Source of the DNA: Neobacillus mesonae
GTDB lineage: Bacteria > Bacillota > Bacilli > Bacillales > Cytobacillaceae
Direction: 5' to 3'
NCBI RefSeq assembly: GCF_023715155.1
Contig: NZ_JAMBNQ010000041.1
Coordinates: 1-43,547 of the forward strand
DNA: 43,547 nucleotides
In this document: in pieces, positions 35,191 through 42,981 of the stretch
Layout: each line of letters opens with the position of its first letter
Numbering within the stretch: the first letter of the stretch is position 1
Position numbers and translations under genes: made by a program
The notes under the pieces: model-generated
The model's database searches: none
What the model was told of the DNA's origin: nothing
Seen by the model: the letters and a program-made list of their open reading frames with translations, nothing else

Positions 35191-35676
35191 TTAATTTTTA
35201 GAATATAAGGAAAGCCCCCGTCCGATAAGGTTTGCAGAAATAGGCTCTCGTCCCAATTCTCTTGCCTAAATGGATAGTTGTCCTATATGGTGAATTTCAT
35301 GAGCAATAATATGCCTCATAACTTCACCCCGAGTGTCCGTTACAACTCTTCCATCTGGCAGGGTATCGTAAAATAATTGATTTTCCATACCAGCATCATA
35401 GTTATTTACAAAGTTCTCCACCTCTAAATGAAATTCCGCGTCCAAATTTCGAACCCTATTCAAGCTTATATACTTATCGAAACTCTCCTGAGAGTCATTT
35501 TTACTCTGTAAGAGACGTATCCAGCTCCACTCCACATCAACAATATGGAAAAGAGTGTGTAATATACTCCCGCTTCCGCCAGTTTGATTTTGCAAAAGCT
35601 CTTCTTCACTTAACTCTTCACACCAACGATACCAGTCTTCTCTTATCATCCAGTTCTATCTAAAAAGTACTTGCAA
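35191..35676 (-). pseudogene. DinB-family gene with two TAG stops
   Basis: From TTG 35676 (after GGAGG) the frame reads LQVLFR-stop-NWMIREDWYRW, then the DinB core (LHTLFHIVDVEWSWIRLLQ; HEIHHIGQLSI), a second stop, then ARELGREPISANLIGRGLSL and a final TAA. The total of 161 codons equals a full DinB protein. Tyr and Trp codons are the likely ancestors of the two TAGs. Metal His residues are intact (VMRHIIAHEIHHIGQ). A 127-residue piece can still be translated from the internal ATG 35649. Confidence 0.85.
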
Positions 35677-36005
35677 TAAAATCCCTCCGCAAAAAAATAA
35701 ATGAACCGTCAAAATATACTTTAGAATATTAAACCTATCTAGTATGACTATTTCAACAAATATAAGAAAATCCCTTCTAGAAGCTGCCTGCCTATTAGCG
35801 AAACAATAAAAAGGTGCCCAAATTTCAACTCCTTGTTTCCCTCAAGCACTCGTTTACTTAACAAAATATGAATAATTAAAGTCCGTTATGTCTCCCATAG
35901 CTCAATCAGGCTACTTTCACTCATTAGAGCGATGTGCTGCCAAGCGCACATAAAAAAGGACTGCCGAAGCAGTCCATTTTGTTGCTAAATTCAAAGTAAA
36001 TTCTT
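35677..36005. other. Gene-free 329 bp with one terminator
   Basis: No coding frame that I can support. GGACTGC / GCAGTCC (35958-35975) with a T run on the minus strand ends the DUF2187 gene. The rest is AT-rich with nothing recognised. Confidence 0.6.
35952..35975 (-). terminator. Terminator after the DUF2187 gene
   Basis: A 7-bp GC-rich stem with a TTCG loop on the minus strand, followed by six T residues. Confidence 0.88.
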
Positions 36006-36191
36006 TCACGAAGTTGCATTCGTAATTTTATAATTTTTATGATTGACTATGGTTGAAATGGGTTCGTCTTTTTCTTTATTATATCCGTACTCAACAATAA
36101 CAGAATTTTCTCTAACAACTGTAACAATTCCTTCATAGCTTTTTCCTTCACGCTTAAATACAATATTGTCACCGATTTTAGCTGTTGCCAT
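36006..36191 (-). CDS. DUF2187 (YkvS-like) protein
   Basis: 61 residues: MATAKIGDNIVFKREGKSYE, then GIVTVVRENSVIVEYG and TIVNHKNYKI. This is the DUF2187 pattern, a small SH3-like beta barrel found in Bacillus. Function unknown. It begins after GGGGTGATAAA and ends near a strong terminator. Confidence 0.78.
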   Translation of the reverse strand: MATAKIGDNIVFKREGKSYEGIVTVVRENSVIVEYGYNKEKDEPISTIVNHKNYKITNATS

Positions 36192-36675
36192 TTTATCACC
36201 CCAAACTTATTATTTTCAGCAAAGATAAAAAAATGCAGAAACAATTAAAAACAGGCTGTAGTTATTGCTAGAAAAAGAAGGCCTTTTATATTAAGTGTTA
36301 ACGAAACTGAAATAAACATTGGTAAGCGTCCTGGTTTTACCGCTCATGTTTTTCTGTTACTAATTTAATTTGGGATGATATTCCTCCTGCTCCGGGAGTA
36401 CCAATTACCAGATGTTAGCAAAAAATCTTTTCGAGATGTTATTAGTAGTCCTTGGCTCAGCACCCATTCTATTGATGCAATTGTATTCCCGTCTACTAAC
36501 CAATAAGTCAATATCCTGACGGAGAATATTGGGAATATTCACCCTCTTTTACATTACTCATATTTCAATCTTTTTCGTCATTTATCAAGCAATTTCTGGT
36601 TTAATTAAACTCCATTTAGTTCAATAAAAAGGCCATCGTAACGGCAGCCAATTATTAAAGTAACGCCATGATAGT
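36192..36675. other. 484-bp gap without an intact gene
   Basis: Only short broken frames. One on the plus strand (near 36411-36620) could be a former membrane segment (GIFTLFYITHISIFFVIYQ), and the opposite strand has a frame of about 45 residues. Neither has a start or ribosome site. I see no RNA gene. Confidence 0.4.
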
Positions 36676-37566
36676 TTAATAAGGATTCTCACTTTTTAAA
36701 GAAGTTAATTGTCCGTAACTTTGCTTTAACATCTCAATAAACTTTAAAAGCGAGCTTGTCATTAGACTATCCTTGTGTCGAATGAAAAAAGTTTTGACAG
36801 TGCTGTATTGTGCTGGAATTTCAAAAGAATGTACCAACCCTTTTATTTTAGGTGATAGAATCGAAGACATTGGCACCAAAGAGGCTCCAAGTCCAGAAAT
36901 CACACCTTGAATAATAGCATCCGGGTGATTGAATTCTAAATATCGAATGTTACCAATCCCTATTGTTTTCAACCAATTTTCAAGTTGTTCTCGATGTGGA
37001 CAACCTTTTGTATTCATGAGGAAAGGTTGATGACATACATCTTGAATATCTTTCATTTCTCGAGCACTGATTAATACGAGTTGTTCTTCAAATACAAGCT
37101 CCTGCACGATGCTGTCATCATTAAGTTGCGATTTTACTAATGCACCGTGAAGTTGAAAATGACGAACCTTTTCCACCAATTCACCTGAATAATCTGTCAT
37201 TAACGACAACTCTACTTTTGGATAAAGTTTAAAGTATTTAGCTAGTATGGAAGGAAGATACATTGCAGAGGCGGTATGAGTTGCTCCAAGCCTAAGCTGA
37301 CCAGTGGGTTCTATCGAATCATTAAGAGCTTTATGTGCCTCGTCAATTAAATGGATAATTTGCTCCGCATAACTCAATAACTTCTCACCGTCTGGTGTTA
37401 ATAACATCCCTCGTTGGCGGTAAAAAAGCTGCGTATTCAACTCTGCTTCTAATTGCTGCACCCTTGTAGTAACGTTTGACTGTACATATCCAAGTATTTG
37501 AGCGGCTTTTGTAATGCTTCCCTCACTTGCAACAGCCCGGAAAATTCGTAAGTCATTGATGTCCAT
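36676..37566 (-). CDS. LysR-family transcriptional regulator
   Basis: About 296 residues. The N-terminal winged helix is typical: DINDLRIFRAVASEGSITKA, then AQILGYVQSNVTTRVQQLE. The effector domain (~88-290) has GQLRLGATHTASAMYLPSIL. I prefer ATG 37566, with GAGG eight bases upstream, over GTG 37575. It is divergent from the NTF2-like gene and probably controls it through the operator between them. Not the CysL type by position, so no link to cysJI is claimed. Confidence 0.88.
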   Translation of the reverse strand: MDINDLRIFRAVASEGSITKAAQILGYVQSNVTTRVQQLEAELNTQLFYRQRGMLLTPDGEKLLSYAEQIIHLIDEAHKALNDSIEPTGQLRLGATHTASAMYLPSILAKYFKLYPKVELSLMTDYSGELVEKVRHFQLHGALVKSQLNDDSIVQELVFEEQLVLISAREMKDIQDVCHQPFLMNTKGCPHREQLENWLKTIGIGNIRYLEFNHPDAIIQGVISGLGASLVPMSSILSPKIKGLVHSFEIPAQYSTVKTFFIRHKDSLMTSSLLKFIEMLKQSYGQLTSLKSENPY

Positions 37567-37593
37567 TTCTGACACCTCGCATTATTATCATTA

Positions 37594-37626
37594 AAAATGA
37601 ATCTATATATCATTTATATTCATTTT
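37594..37626. promoter_or_regulatory. Probable LysR operator
   Basis: AAAATGAAT and ATTCATTTT form perfect 9-bp arms around a 15-base AT-rich centre in the divergent spacer. The T-N11-A-like symmetry and place just before the regulator gene suit LysR autoregulation. Confidence 0.6.
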
Positions 37627-37730
37627 ACATGAATATTTTCCGAGTGTACAATTATCGTAAATTCAGGAAAGAGAACATTTCCGCTCATCAGCCTTATGAA
37701 GCAATAAAAGAATTTTTTAGGAGGTACAAT

Positions 37731-38120
37731 ATGCTTAATCAATCAAATGTTGAAATTGGCGAACAATTTCTGTCAGCGTACAGCGCACATAATTGGGAAG
37801 GAATTCGAAAGTTATTACATCCAATTGTGAAATGGACTCTTCCAGGTGACGGAGCAATTTCGGGGACAGCTGAAGGAATAGATGCTGTTATTAACCGAGT
37901 TAAGTCAATTGTCGATGGAAAAGTGTATACACAACTTCATGGAATACTTGTGGGTCAATTTGGGCTGACATTAGCACTGCACAATTCAGCTGTCTCAGAA
38001 GATGGTCGTGTCCTAGAAGAAGAATTAGCGACGGTGCTAACCATTGAATCTGGACTTATAACAAAAATCGATACCTACCTTTCAGATGTAGCAGGTATGG
38101 AACAATACTTTATAAAATAG
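37731..38120 (+). CDS. NTF2-like / SnoaL-fold protein
   Basis: 129 residues. It has the cone-shaped NTF2 pattern: helix EIGEQFLSAYSAHNWEGIRK, LLHPIVKWTLPGDGAISGTA, EGIDAVINRVKSI, and strands ending ITKIDTYLSDVAGMEQYF. Relatives are isomerases, cyclases or small-molecule binders; nothing fixes the substrate. ATG 37731 lies seven bases after TAGGAGG, so the longer frame from 37629 is not used. Likely target of the divergent LysR. Confidence 0.82.
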   Translation: MLNQSNVEIGEQFLSAYSAHNWEGIRKLLHPIVKWTLPGDGAISGTAEGIDAVINRVKSIVDGKVYTQLHGILVGQFGLTLALHNSAVSEDGRVLEEELATVLTIESGLITKIDTYLSDVAGMEQYFIK

Positions 38121-38232
38121 AATTTGAGACGGTTAAAGTCTATGGTGCGACTGAGGATAGCGTGCAACAGTTTCCTAGTTGTTCCCAAAAATAAATTGAA
38201 AAACTTATTGATATTTTATTAGTAGACCTGCT

Positions 38233-38418
38233 ATGGCAAATGCAGTTTTTATAAATGACAACAGATTTCAATTAATTGGTTTCGACAATTTTATGTTTCG
38301 TGAACTTGCTGCTCGTAAGGGGCGTAACCCACAATCTACAGAAGAATTAGATATCCAATGCCGAAAAGTACCGGCATTTAAGCAGCAGCTGGAAAATAAC
38401 TTACTCTTACTACACAAC
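38233..38418 (+). pseudogene. Unrecognised fragment ending at a terminator
   Basis: The frame MANAVFINDNRFQLIGFDNF is followed by MFRELAARKGRNPQS and TEELDIQCRKVPAFK. It looks coding, but the open frame runs straight through a strong terminator hairpin at 38419 and has no ribosome site. I take it as the remnant of a larger gene with an altered end. Family not recognised. Confidence 0.35.
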
Positions 38419-38451
38419 AAAAAAAGTGATGGTATGATACATCACTTTTTT
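38419..38451. terminator. Strong bidirectional terminator
   Basis: AAAAAAAGTGATG and CATCACTTTTTTA form a long stem with an eight-base loop and A/T tracts on both sides. Confidence 0.8.
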
Positions 38452-38594
38452 ATTTGGCTCTACTCAAACTTAACAAAGCGCTCATTAAATTCTGCAAATA
38501 ATATATTTGGAGTCTTCATCTAAAGCACCCGTTACTTTAAGTGCAATTCTTCACTAATGTATCTCATAAAAAGTCATTTTATATGCCACTCTCA

Positions 38595-38690
38595 TTGAAT
38601 TAGGATAATCCTAAATTGTATGCTACACTTGGATTACCATTTGATTTACTGTTTTCATGTCCCCTACTCCTTTACGAGTGGGGGTTCTTT
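38595..38690 (+). ncRNA. Candidate small RNA with operator-controlled promoter
   Basis: TTGAAT (38595-38600), an 18-base spacer and TATGCT (38619-38624) form a promoter. A perfect 7-1-7 palindrome, TTAGGAT-A-ATCCTAA, fills the spacer. About 60 bases later CCCCTACTC / GAGTGGGGG and TTCTTT make a terminator (38661-38690). No peptide with a ribosome site is present. The 7-1-7 form recalls Fur/PerR boxes, but the bases do not match any of them fully. Confidence 0.45.
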
Positions 38691-38710
38691 ATTTCACAAG
38701 AAAAAAGAAA

Positions 38711-38736
38711 AGCAGACTCCCATAAAAGAGTCTGCC
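38711..38736 (-). terminator. Terminator of the cold-shock gene
   Basis: GGCAGACTC / GAGTCTGCT-type 8-bp stem on the minus strand with TTTTCTTTTTT downstream. Confidence 0.88.
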
Positions 38737-38753
38737 TTCCCTGTTTTGTAAAA

Positions 38754-38957
38754 TTAAGCAGCTTTACGTACGTTTGAAGCTTGAGGTCCACGTTGACCTT
38801 GCTCAACATCAAAAGTCACTGTTTGACCTTCTTCTAAAGTTTTGTAACCTTCACCTTGAATCGCTGAGAAATGAACGAATACATCGTCTCCACCTTCACG
38901 TTCGATGAATCCGAAACCTTTTTCGCCATTAAACCATTTTACTTTACCTTTTTCCAT
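38754..38957 (-). CDS. Cold-shock protein
   Basis: 67 residues, an OB-fold nucleic-acid binder with both RNP motifs: KGFGFIE (RNP1) and DVFVHFSAI (RNP2). It acts as an RNA chaperone and binds single-stranded RNA and DNA. The sequence MEKGKVKWFNGEKGFGFIER is of the CspB/CspC/CspD group; I cannot assign which. TAGGAGG precedes the start, and a short GTGTGT / ACACAC hairpin abuts it. Confidence 0.95.
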   Translation of the reverse strand: MEKGKVKWFNGEKGFGFIEREGGDDVFVHFSAIQGEGYKTLEEGQTVTFDVEQGQRGPQASNVRKAA

Positions 38958-38966
38958 TTGTATTGC

Positions 38967-38986
38967 CTCCTAGTGTGTAAACACAC
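38967..38986 (-). promoter_or_regulatory. Hairpin next to the csp ribosome site
   Basis: GTGTGT-TT-ACACAC on the minus strand ends at the TAGGAGG ribosome site. It could fold differently with temperature, as in known csp leaders, but this is inference from position. Confidence 0.4.
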
Positions 38987-39125
38987 ACAATGTAATACTA
39001 TTCTTGCTCTCAGTGATCATCAAGACGAAAAGTTACAAATCCTATACACCGAACAAAAATAATTCTCTTTAATCATACCATTTTTTGTTAAAATTGGCAA
39101 GAGACAGAAAATTCCATTGCGTTCA

Positions 39126-39323
39126 CTATTTCTTTATGATAATCATTGCCGTATATTTTGTATCAGGATTCACTCCATATTCTGTGTGCATGCTTACAGC
39201 AAGCGGAACAGCATTGTATTTAACGTCTATAAGCTTTCCTTCCTCTAATGAGCCAAGAAAATCATTAACTACCCGAATAAGTTCTGCGAAGTCTGTACTT
39301 TGAAAACCTTTTGCCTCATACAT
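39126..39323 (-). CDS. Cse60-like sporulation protein
   Basis: 65 residues (MYEAKGFQSTDFAELIRVVN, then GKLIDVKYNAVPL and DTKYTAMIIIKK). The ferredoxin-like alternation and the YTAMIII end suit the Cse60 family, which is made under sigma E in B. subtilis. GGGAGG lies before ATG. I saw no clear sigma-E promoter. Confidence 0.55.
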   Translation of the reverse strand: MYEAKGFQSTDFAELIRVVNDFLGSLEEGKLIDVKYNAVPLAVSMHTEYGVNPDTKYTAMIIIKK

Positions 39324-39979
39324 AATTTATCCCTCCCTTCATCTTATATATTTATACACAAAAGGCTTATTCTCCTATAAGAACTTCTAATATTTAAAAT
39401 CCTTTCACACCTCTTATTGTTTGTAATTCATGTACTTTTGTTTTTCAACTATTCTGCCACATTCTACAACAAGAAACGAAAGTTGCTAAATTTGTCACTG
39501 ATCTTCTACTCTTGGATTCCAATAGCTGAATAAGGAAACTTAAGAAAATAATTGGTATTCAAAGGAAAAGACCAGACCTTTATGTGGAAAACATATAGAT
39601 AAATGGGGTGACCGTAATAAATAAAGTTGGTTTATTAAAAAACCTACGCAATGCCCGTAGAGGTAATTTTTTTCAATAGAGGCTTCAAAGGCTACAAAAG
39701 AAGATGAAAAAAAGATTGAAGAAATGGTTAGATAATTGGAAAATGAAGGGGAAATTAAGCTTAGAGAATACGTTCAACGGGAATACTCAGTTTATTTACA
39801 TGGAATAATTTAGTATGCCTGAGAATAATCAGGTCCCTTTTTAACGGGTGGAACACAATAGAATCTAAGAGTTCTTCAACAACCCTTCCTCCTAATAGAT
39901 GGCTTGAATTTTCAGCCTATTTATGTTTTTGTGTGTTTTCATTTTTTCTTTTGGGCTCTTAAAAAGTTGTAGGGCTATT
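39324..39979. other. About 650 bp with one decayed frame
   Basis: No intact gene. On the plus strand ATKEDEKKIEEMVR-stop-LENEGEIKLREYVQREYSVY (39690-39813, read across a TAG) looks like a broken small gene. A weak CCTGA / TCAGG hairpin with T run follows near 39820. Nothing else stands out. Confidence 0.4.
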
Positions 39980-40134
39980 TCAAGCAGCGGAATTATTTAG
40001 TTTTTCCAAAACAAATTCGTGTTGTAAACGTCTCTCTAATTTTTCTAAATTACCCCATCTTCTACAAAAGTTTTATCAGCCATTAACTTTCCTGAGTTTT
40101 TATTAATGTGTTCAACTTTGAGTAATGTATTCAC
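39980..40134 (-). pseudogene. Frameshifted small gene
   Basis: Frame one starts GTG 40134 (MNTLLKVEHINKNSGKLMAD, KTFVEDGVI then stop). A second frame continues from the same place as RRWGNLEKLERRLQHEFVLE and ends at TGA 39980. A slip near the TTTTG in ACTTTTG joins them into a protein of about 50 residues. Family unknown. AAAGGTG just before the GTG overlaps the end of the upstream Cys-rich gene. Confidence 0.45.
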
Positions 40135-40136
40135 CT

Positions 40137-40385
40137 TTACAATATCAGGAGTTGCATCTCCACGGTGAAATTTTCCTGGAATTTTTGTCCACAAATTTCC
40201 CAATGATCTATTAACCCAATGTCTTTAAAATATAGTTTTTGCAAACGGCATAACCACGTCATACAAGAGGTGTTACGTTTTTGACAACCTTCCTTATCCT
40301 TTAAAAATACACACCCATGACAACAAGATTGTCCACTTTCAATACAAACGCTGCAAATCTCATTTTTCCCAATTTCTTCAAACAC
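40137..40385 (-). CDS. Cysteine-rich small protein
   Basis: 82 residues from GTG 40385 with nine Cys: C11-x2-C14, CC at 21-22, C25, C34, C41, C46 and C65. The pattern IESGQSCCHGC and GCQKRNTSCMTWLC suggests Zn or Fe-S binding. The frame stays open a few codons upstream of the GTG without ATG, so the true start may be missing. No function assigned. Confidence 0.5.
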   Translation of the reverse strand: MFEEIGKNEICSVCIESGQSCCHGCVFLKDKEGCQKRNTSCMTWLCRLQKLYFKDIGLIDHWEICGQKFQENFTVEMQLLIL

Positions 40386-40552
40386 TTTTAACCCATGCTG
40401 GATAAGATGCTATCTATTAACCTAATTCTGAGCAGTTGGTTCTTCCGTTTTTATGGTTTCTTAAACATGAAATCTAGTTCCACTTCTGATTCGTTTGCGC
40501 AATTAAAAAACCTGTCTACACTACACTTAATGTAGAAATGCGCCCATTTTCA

Positions 40553-40726
40553 TTAGCATGTATCACCTTCATTATTACTGTTGGTCTTTAACCTATCCGA
40601 TTTTTTAACTCTTTTACTTATATAAGGTTTGGCACTTTTGGCTTTGTTGGTACTAGCTTTCCAACGATTCCAGCCCTTCTTTCCTGTTCCCCTACCTGTT
40701 CCGCCTTTACCCTTAGCTTTATTCAT
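40553..40726 (-). CDS. Small basic protein (DUF3934-like)
   Basis: 57 residues, strongly basic (MNKAKGKGGTGRGTGKKGWN, RWKASTNKAKSAKPYISKR). GGAGTG precedes the ATG, and TATAAT lies close upstream. It resembles the short Bacillus DUF3934 proteins; I am only fairly sure of the family. Possibly nucleic-acid binding by charge. Confidence 0.6.
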   Translation of the reverse strand: MNKAKGKGGTGRGTGKKGWNRWKASTNKAKSAKPYISKRVKKSDRLKTNSNNEGDTC

Positions 40727-41019
40727 ATAATCACTCCATTATTATAATCATTACTTATATGTTTTGTTGTTATATCCATTTTACTTGGTTATTAACCGAG
40801 CACGATGACAGCCCGTTCTTCCTGATAATTCTCCCATGATTATTACATTGTACCTCTTTCTTCTTCTCTCCATTTGTAAGAAAAGTCCATTTACTATCAC
40901 CCGCGTTTATGGGAAAATTCAATTTTATTTACCCAGTCAGTAACGAAAGCCCTATATTAGAAGCATCTTTGCATGATTTTTTATTGTTGTAAACAAAATC
41001 AAGAGGGAAAAGGGGCAAA
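40727..41019. other. Spacer before the group II intron end
   Basis: A 50-codon frame from TTG 40922 to 40770 on the minus strand (NFPINAGDSKWTFLTNGEKK) is protein-like but has only a weak ribosome site; it may be a remnant. Otherwise nothing recognised. Confidence 0.35.
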
Positions 41020-41098
41020 TAGAGTAGGCGCATGAAAAAATTTCATGCGCCTCTCACAGATCCGTACGTGCGGGTCATCGCATACGGCTCCTCCATGC
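41020..41098 (-). ncRNA. Group II intron 3' end (domains V and VI)
   Basis: Domain V at 41090-41059 reads GAGCCGTATGCG-loop-CGCACGTACGGATC on the minus strand, the classic catalytic hairpin with one altered pair. Domain VI follows as AGGCGCATGAAA / TTTCATGCGCCT (41052-41026). The intron 3' end should lie near 41020. The reverse-transcriptase gene just upstream belongs to domain IV. Confidence 0.88.
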
Positions 41099-41778
41099 TT
41101 ATCCCCGCTGGGGATGTAGCTCATTGTAAATGTCTAAAAGAAATACAAGTTTAATTTCCCGAAACCTTTCATTAGGTATCGCAAAATGAACATGTTGGGT
41201 CATCGAATTTCTCCATCTGAACATAGACAGGTAGGGAAGTTCTCCTTCCCAATGCCTTTTCCGAAGCTCCCTATGGAGCTTTCTTATTTTTCTCCAGCTT
41301 CTTAATTGAATCATTCGCAATCTTCTCCGAATCCATGAGTCCAACTGTTTGAACAGATTCTTTGAGAATCCAATGCCGAAGTATCTCCCCCACCCTCTTA
41401 TGATGGGATTCACCTTCTGTTTGACGAATTCTTCTAAATTCACTGTTTGGTTTCTTTTCGTTGCCTCTTTGATTTTCTCCTTAAATTTCTTGACTGCTTT
41501 TTCTGAGGGTGAATGGTAATAACCATTTTTAAATACGTAGCCAAGAAAGATGAACGGTTCCTCGTAGTTATTTACAATCTTTGTTTTATCTGGGTGAACT
41601 TTTAAACCCAGTTTTCCCTCTAACAACTTTACTACTGTTCTTAGAACTCTTTCTGCCCCTTTTTGAGATTTACAACAGATGACGAAGTCATCTGCATACC
41701 TTGTAATGCGGTGACCTCTTTCCATCATCATGTCATCAAGTGGGTGAAGATAAATATTCGCTAGGAGCGGACTAATAA
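41099..41778 (-). pseudogene. Group II intron reverse transcriptase/maturase, 5' part cut off
   Basis: Starts abruptly at IISPLLANIYLHPLDDMM, then the catalytic RYADDFVICC (YADD) and the LGLKVHPDKTKIVN thumb region. Next come GWGRYFGIGFSKNLF and LDSWIRRRLRM of maturase domain X. No C-terminal HNH endonuclease is present. The N-terminal half (RT motifs 0-4) is missing because the transposon end abuts at 41778/41779. The first residues of the open frame (MKKSIWIIVLVY) come from transposon sequence. Confidence 0.88.
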
Positions 41779-41923
41779 TGTAAACGAGCACAATAATCCA
41801 GATACTTTTTTTCAAATTAAACCAGGAGAAAATCTGAAATATTGTGCTCCTTTTTTCAATTTGCTTCGGATTGTGAAAAACTTTGTTTATATTATTTCGG
41901 CTATCATCATAAAAAGAAAACCC

Positions 41924-42184
41924 CTAGAATGGGGCATTCACAGGAATAAAATTTTGTATTTTAATACGAATCTTGTATATTTCTTGAGTATGAAGTACAA
42001 AAATTGAATCGTGATCCAGGGTTATGAACCAATCAAAATCCTTTTGTAAGTAGGCATGAAAGTATCTATTTTGAATTCGTAACTCAAATTCATAGCCTTG
42101 GTCCAACCAATAGGAGGTTTGTCCAATCCAAACTCTCCACTCCTGATGGCGGTGGTCAAATACGATTATTCCCTTTCTTATCAT
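41924..42184 (-). CDS. DUF5348 accessory protein of the transposon
   Basis: 86 residues with WRVWIGQTSYWLDQGYEFEL and RYFHAYLQKDFDWFITLDH, rich in aromatics and beta strands, as in DUF5348 proteins found beside ExeA-like ATPases. Its start overlaps the ATPase stop (ATGA), so it is coupled. Role in transposition unknown. Confidence 0.65.
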   Translation of the reverse strand: MIRKGIIVFDHRHQEWRVWIGQTSYWLDQGYEFELRIQNRYFHAYLQKDFDWFITLDHDSIFVLHTQEIYKIRIKIQNFIPVNAPF

Positions 42185-42981
42185 AAACCACTATCCTCGA
42201 TAGCTAATCTTACTACTTCTTCATCAATTTGTTCTTTTTTTAGCTGATATCCAAATAAAAGGCTGTTAATCGTCAAGGTATTAATTACCCGCGGCCAGCC
42301 CTGAGAGCGGGATGCAATAGCTTCAATAGCGTTTTCTGTAAAAATGGGGATTTTTGCACCCGCCAATTTCATATGGTGGTGAATATAATCGGAAACTTCT
42401 TCTCCATTTAACGGCTCGATTTCATACTTCATTATGATTCTTTGTGCAAGTGGTCGATGATGGTTTAACGCCAAGCGAGTCTTTAAATATGGTAAGCCAG
42501 CTAAAATTAAGATAAAGGGATTCGTAGAATCCATTTGAAAGTTAAATAAAATCGCTATATCCTGCAAAAATGCATCTTTTGCCATATGCATTTCATCTAA
42601 AATGAAAACAGGGGTAATTTTACGTTCTCCGGCCAGCCTTTCAATACCTTGTTGAATTTGCTTGAATAAATCAACCTTACGGAACTTCGGTTCCTCTCCC
42701 AGTCCGTATGCTAATCCTCGATAAAAATCCATTACACCGCCTGTTGAAAGAGGGAAATAGATGACATGATACAGAGACGGGTTTAGTGACTCCTTGAAAG
42801 ACCGCAAGGTAAATGTTTTTCCTGCACCAGGATCTCCAATAAGAAGGCCAATTCCTTTTGATTTTTGTAAATAATTTAATGCATTTAAAGCCCCTTGATA
42901 ATCAGTTGAAGGGAACGCATCCATAGGCCGTATATCTTTTGAAAATGGAGCTCTAGCTAGGGAATAAAAAGTTTTATACAC
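42181..42981 (-). CDS. ExeA/TniB-like AAA ATPase of the transposon
   Basis: 266 residues. Walker A GDPGAGKT at 49-56, Walker B VFILDEMHMA with Asp129-Glu130, sensor region LILAGLPYLKTRLA and the LAQRIIMKYEIEPL arginine region. The ExeA/TnsC-like proteins choose target sites and activate the DDE transposase. It overlaps the transposase gene by eight bases and DUF5348 by four. Confidence 0.88.
   Translation of the reverse strand: MYKTFYSLARAPFSKDIRPMDAFPSTDYQGALNALNYLQKSKGIGLLIGDPGAGKTFTLRSFKESLNPSLYHVIYFPLSTGGVMDFYRGLAYGLGEEPKFRKVDLFKQIQQGIERLAGERKITPVFILDEMHMAKDAFLQDIAILFNFQMDSTNPFILILAGLPYLKTRLALNHHRPLAQRIIMKYEIEPLNGEEVSDYIHHHMKLAGAKIPIFTENAIEAIASRSQGWPRVINTLTINSLLFGYQLKKEQIDEEVVRLAIEDSGL

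Noticed and set aside
35191..35676. Pyrrolysine readthrough of TAG in the dinB gene
   Set aside because: No sign of pyl genes in the window, and nearby genes show plain decay; a pseudogene is simpler.
36676..37566. CysL regulator of cysJI
   Set aside because: Although LysR-type, it stands 14 kb away beside an NTF2-like gene with its own operator; nothing links it to sulfur.
39085..39303. Plus-strand 72-codon frame
   Set aside because: Antisense to the better-supported Cse60-like gene.
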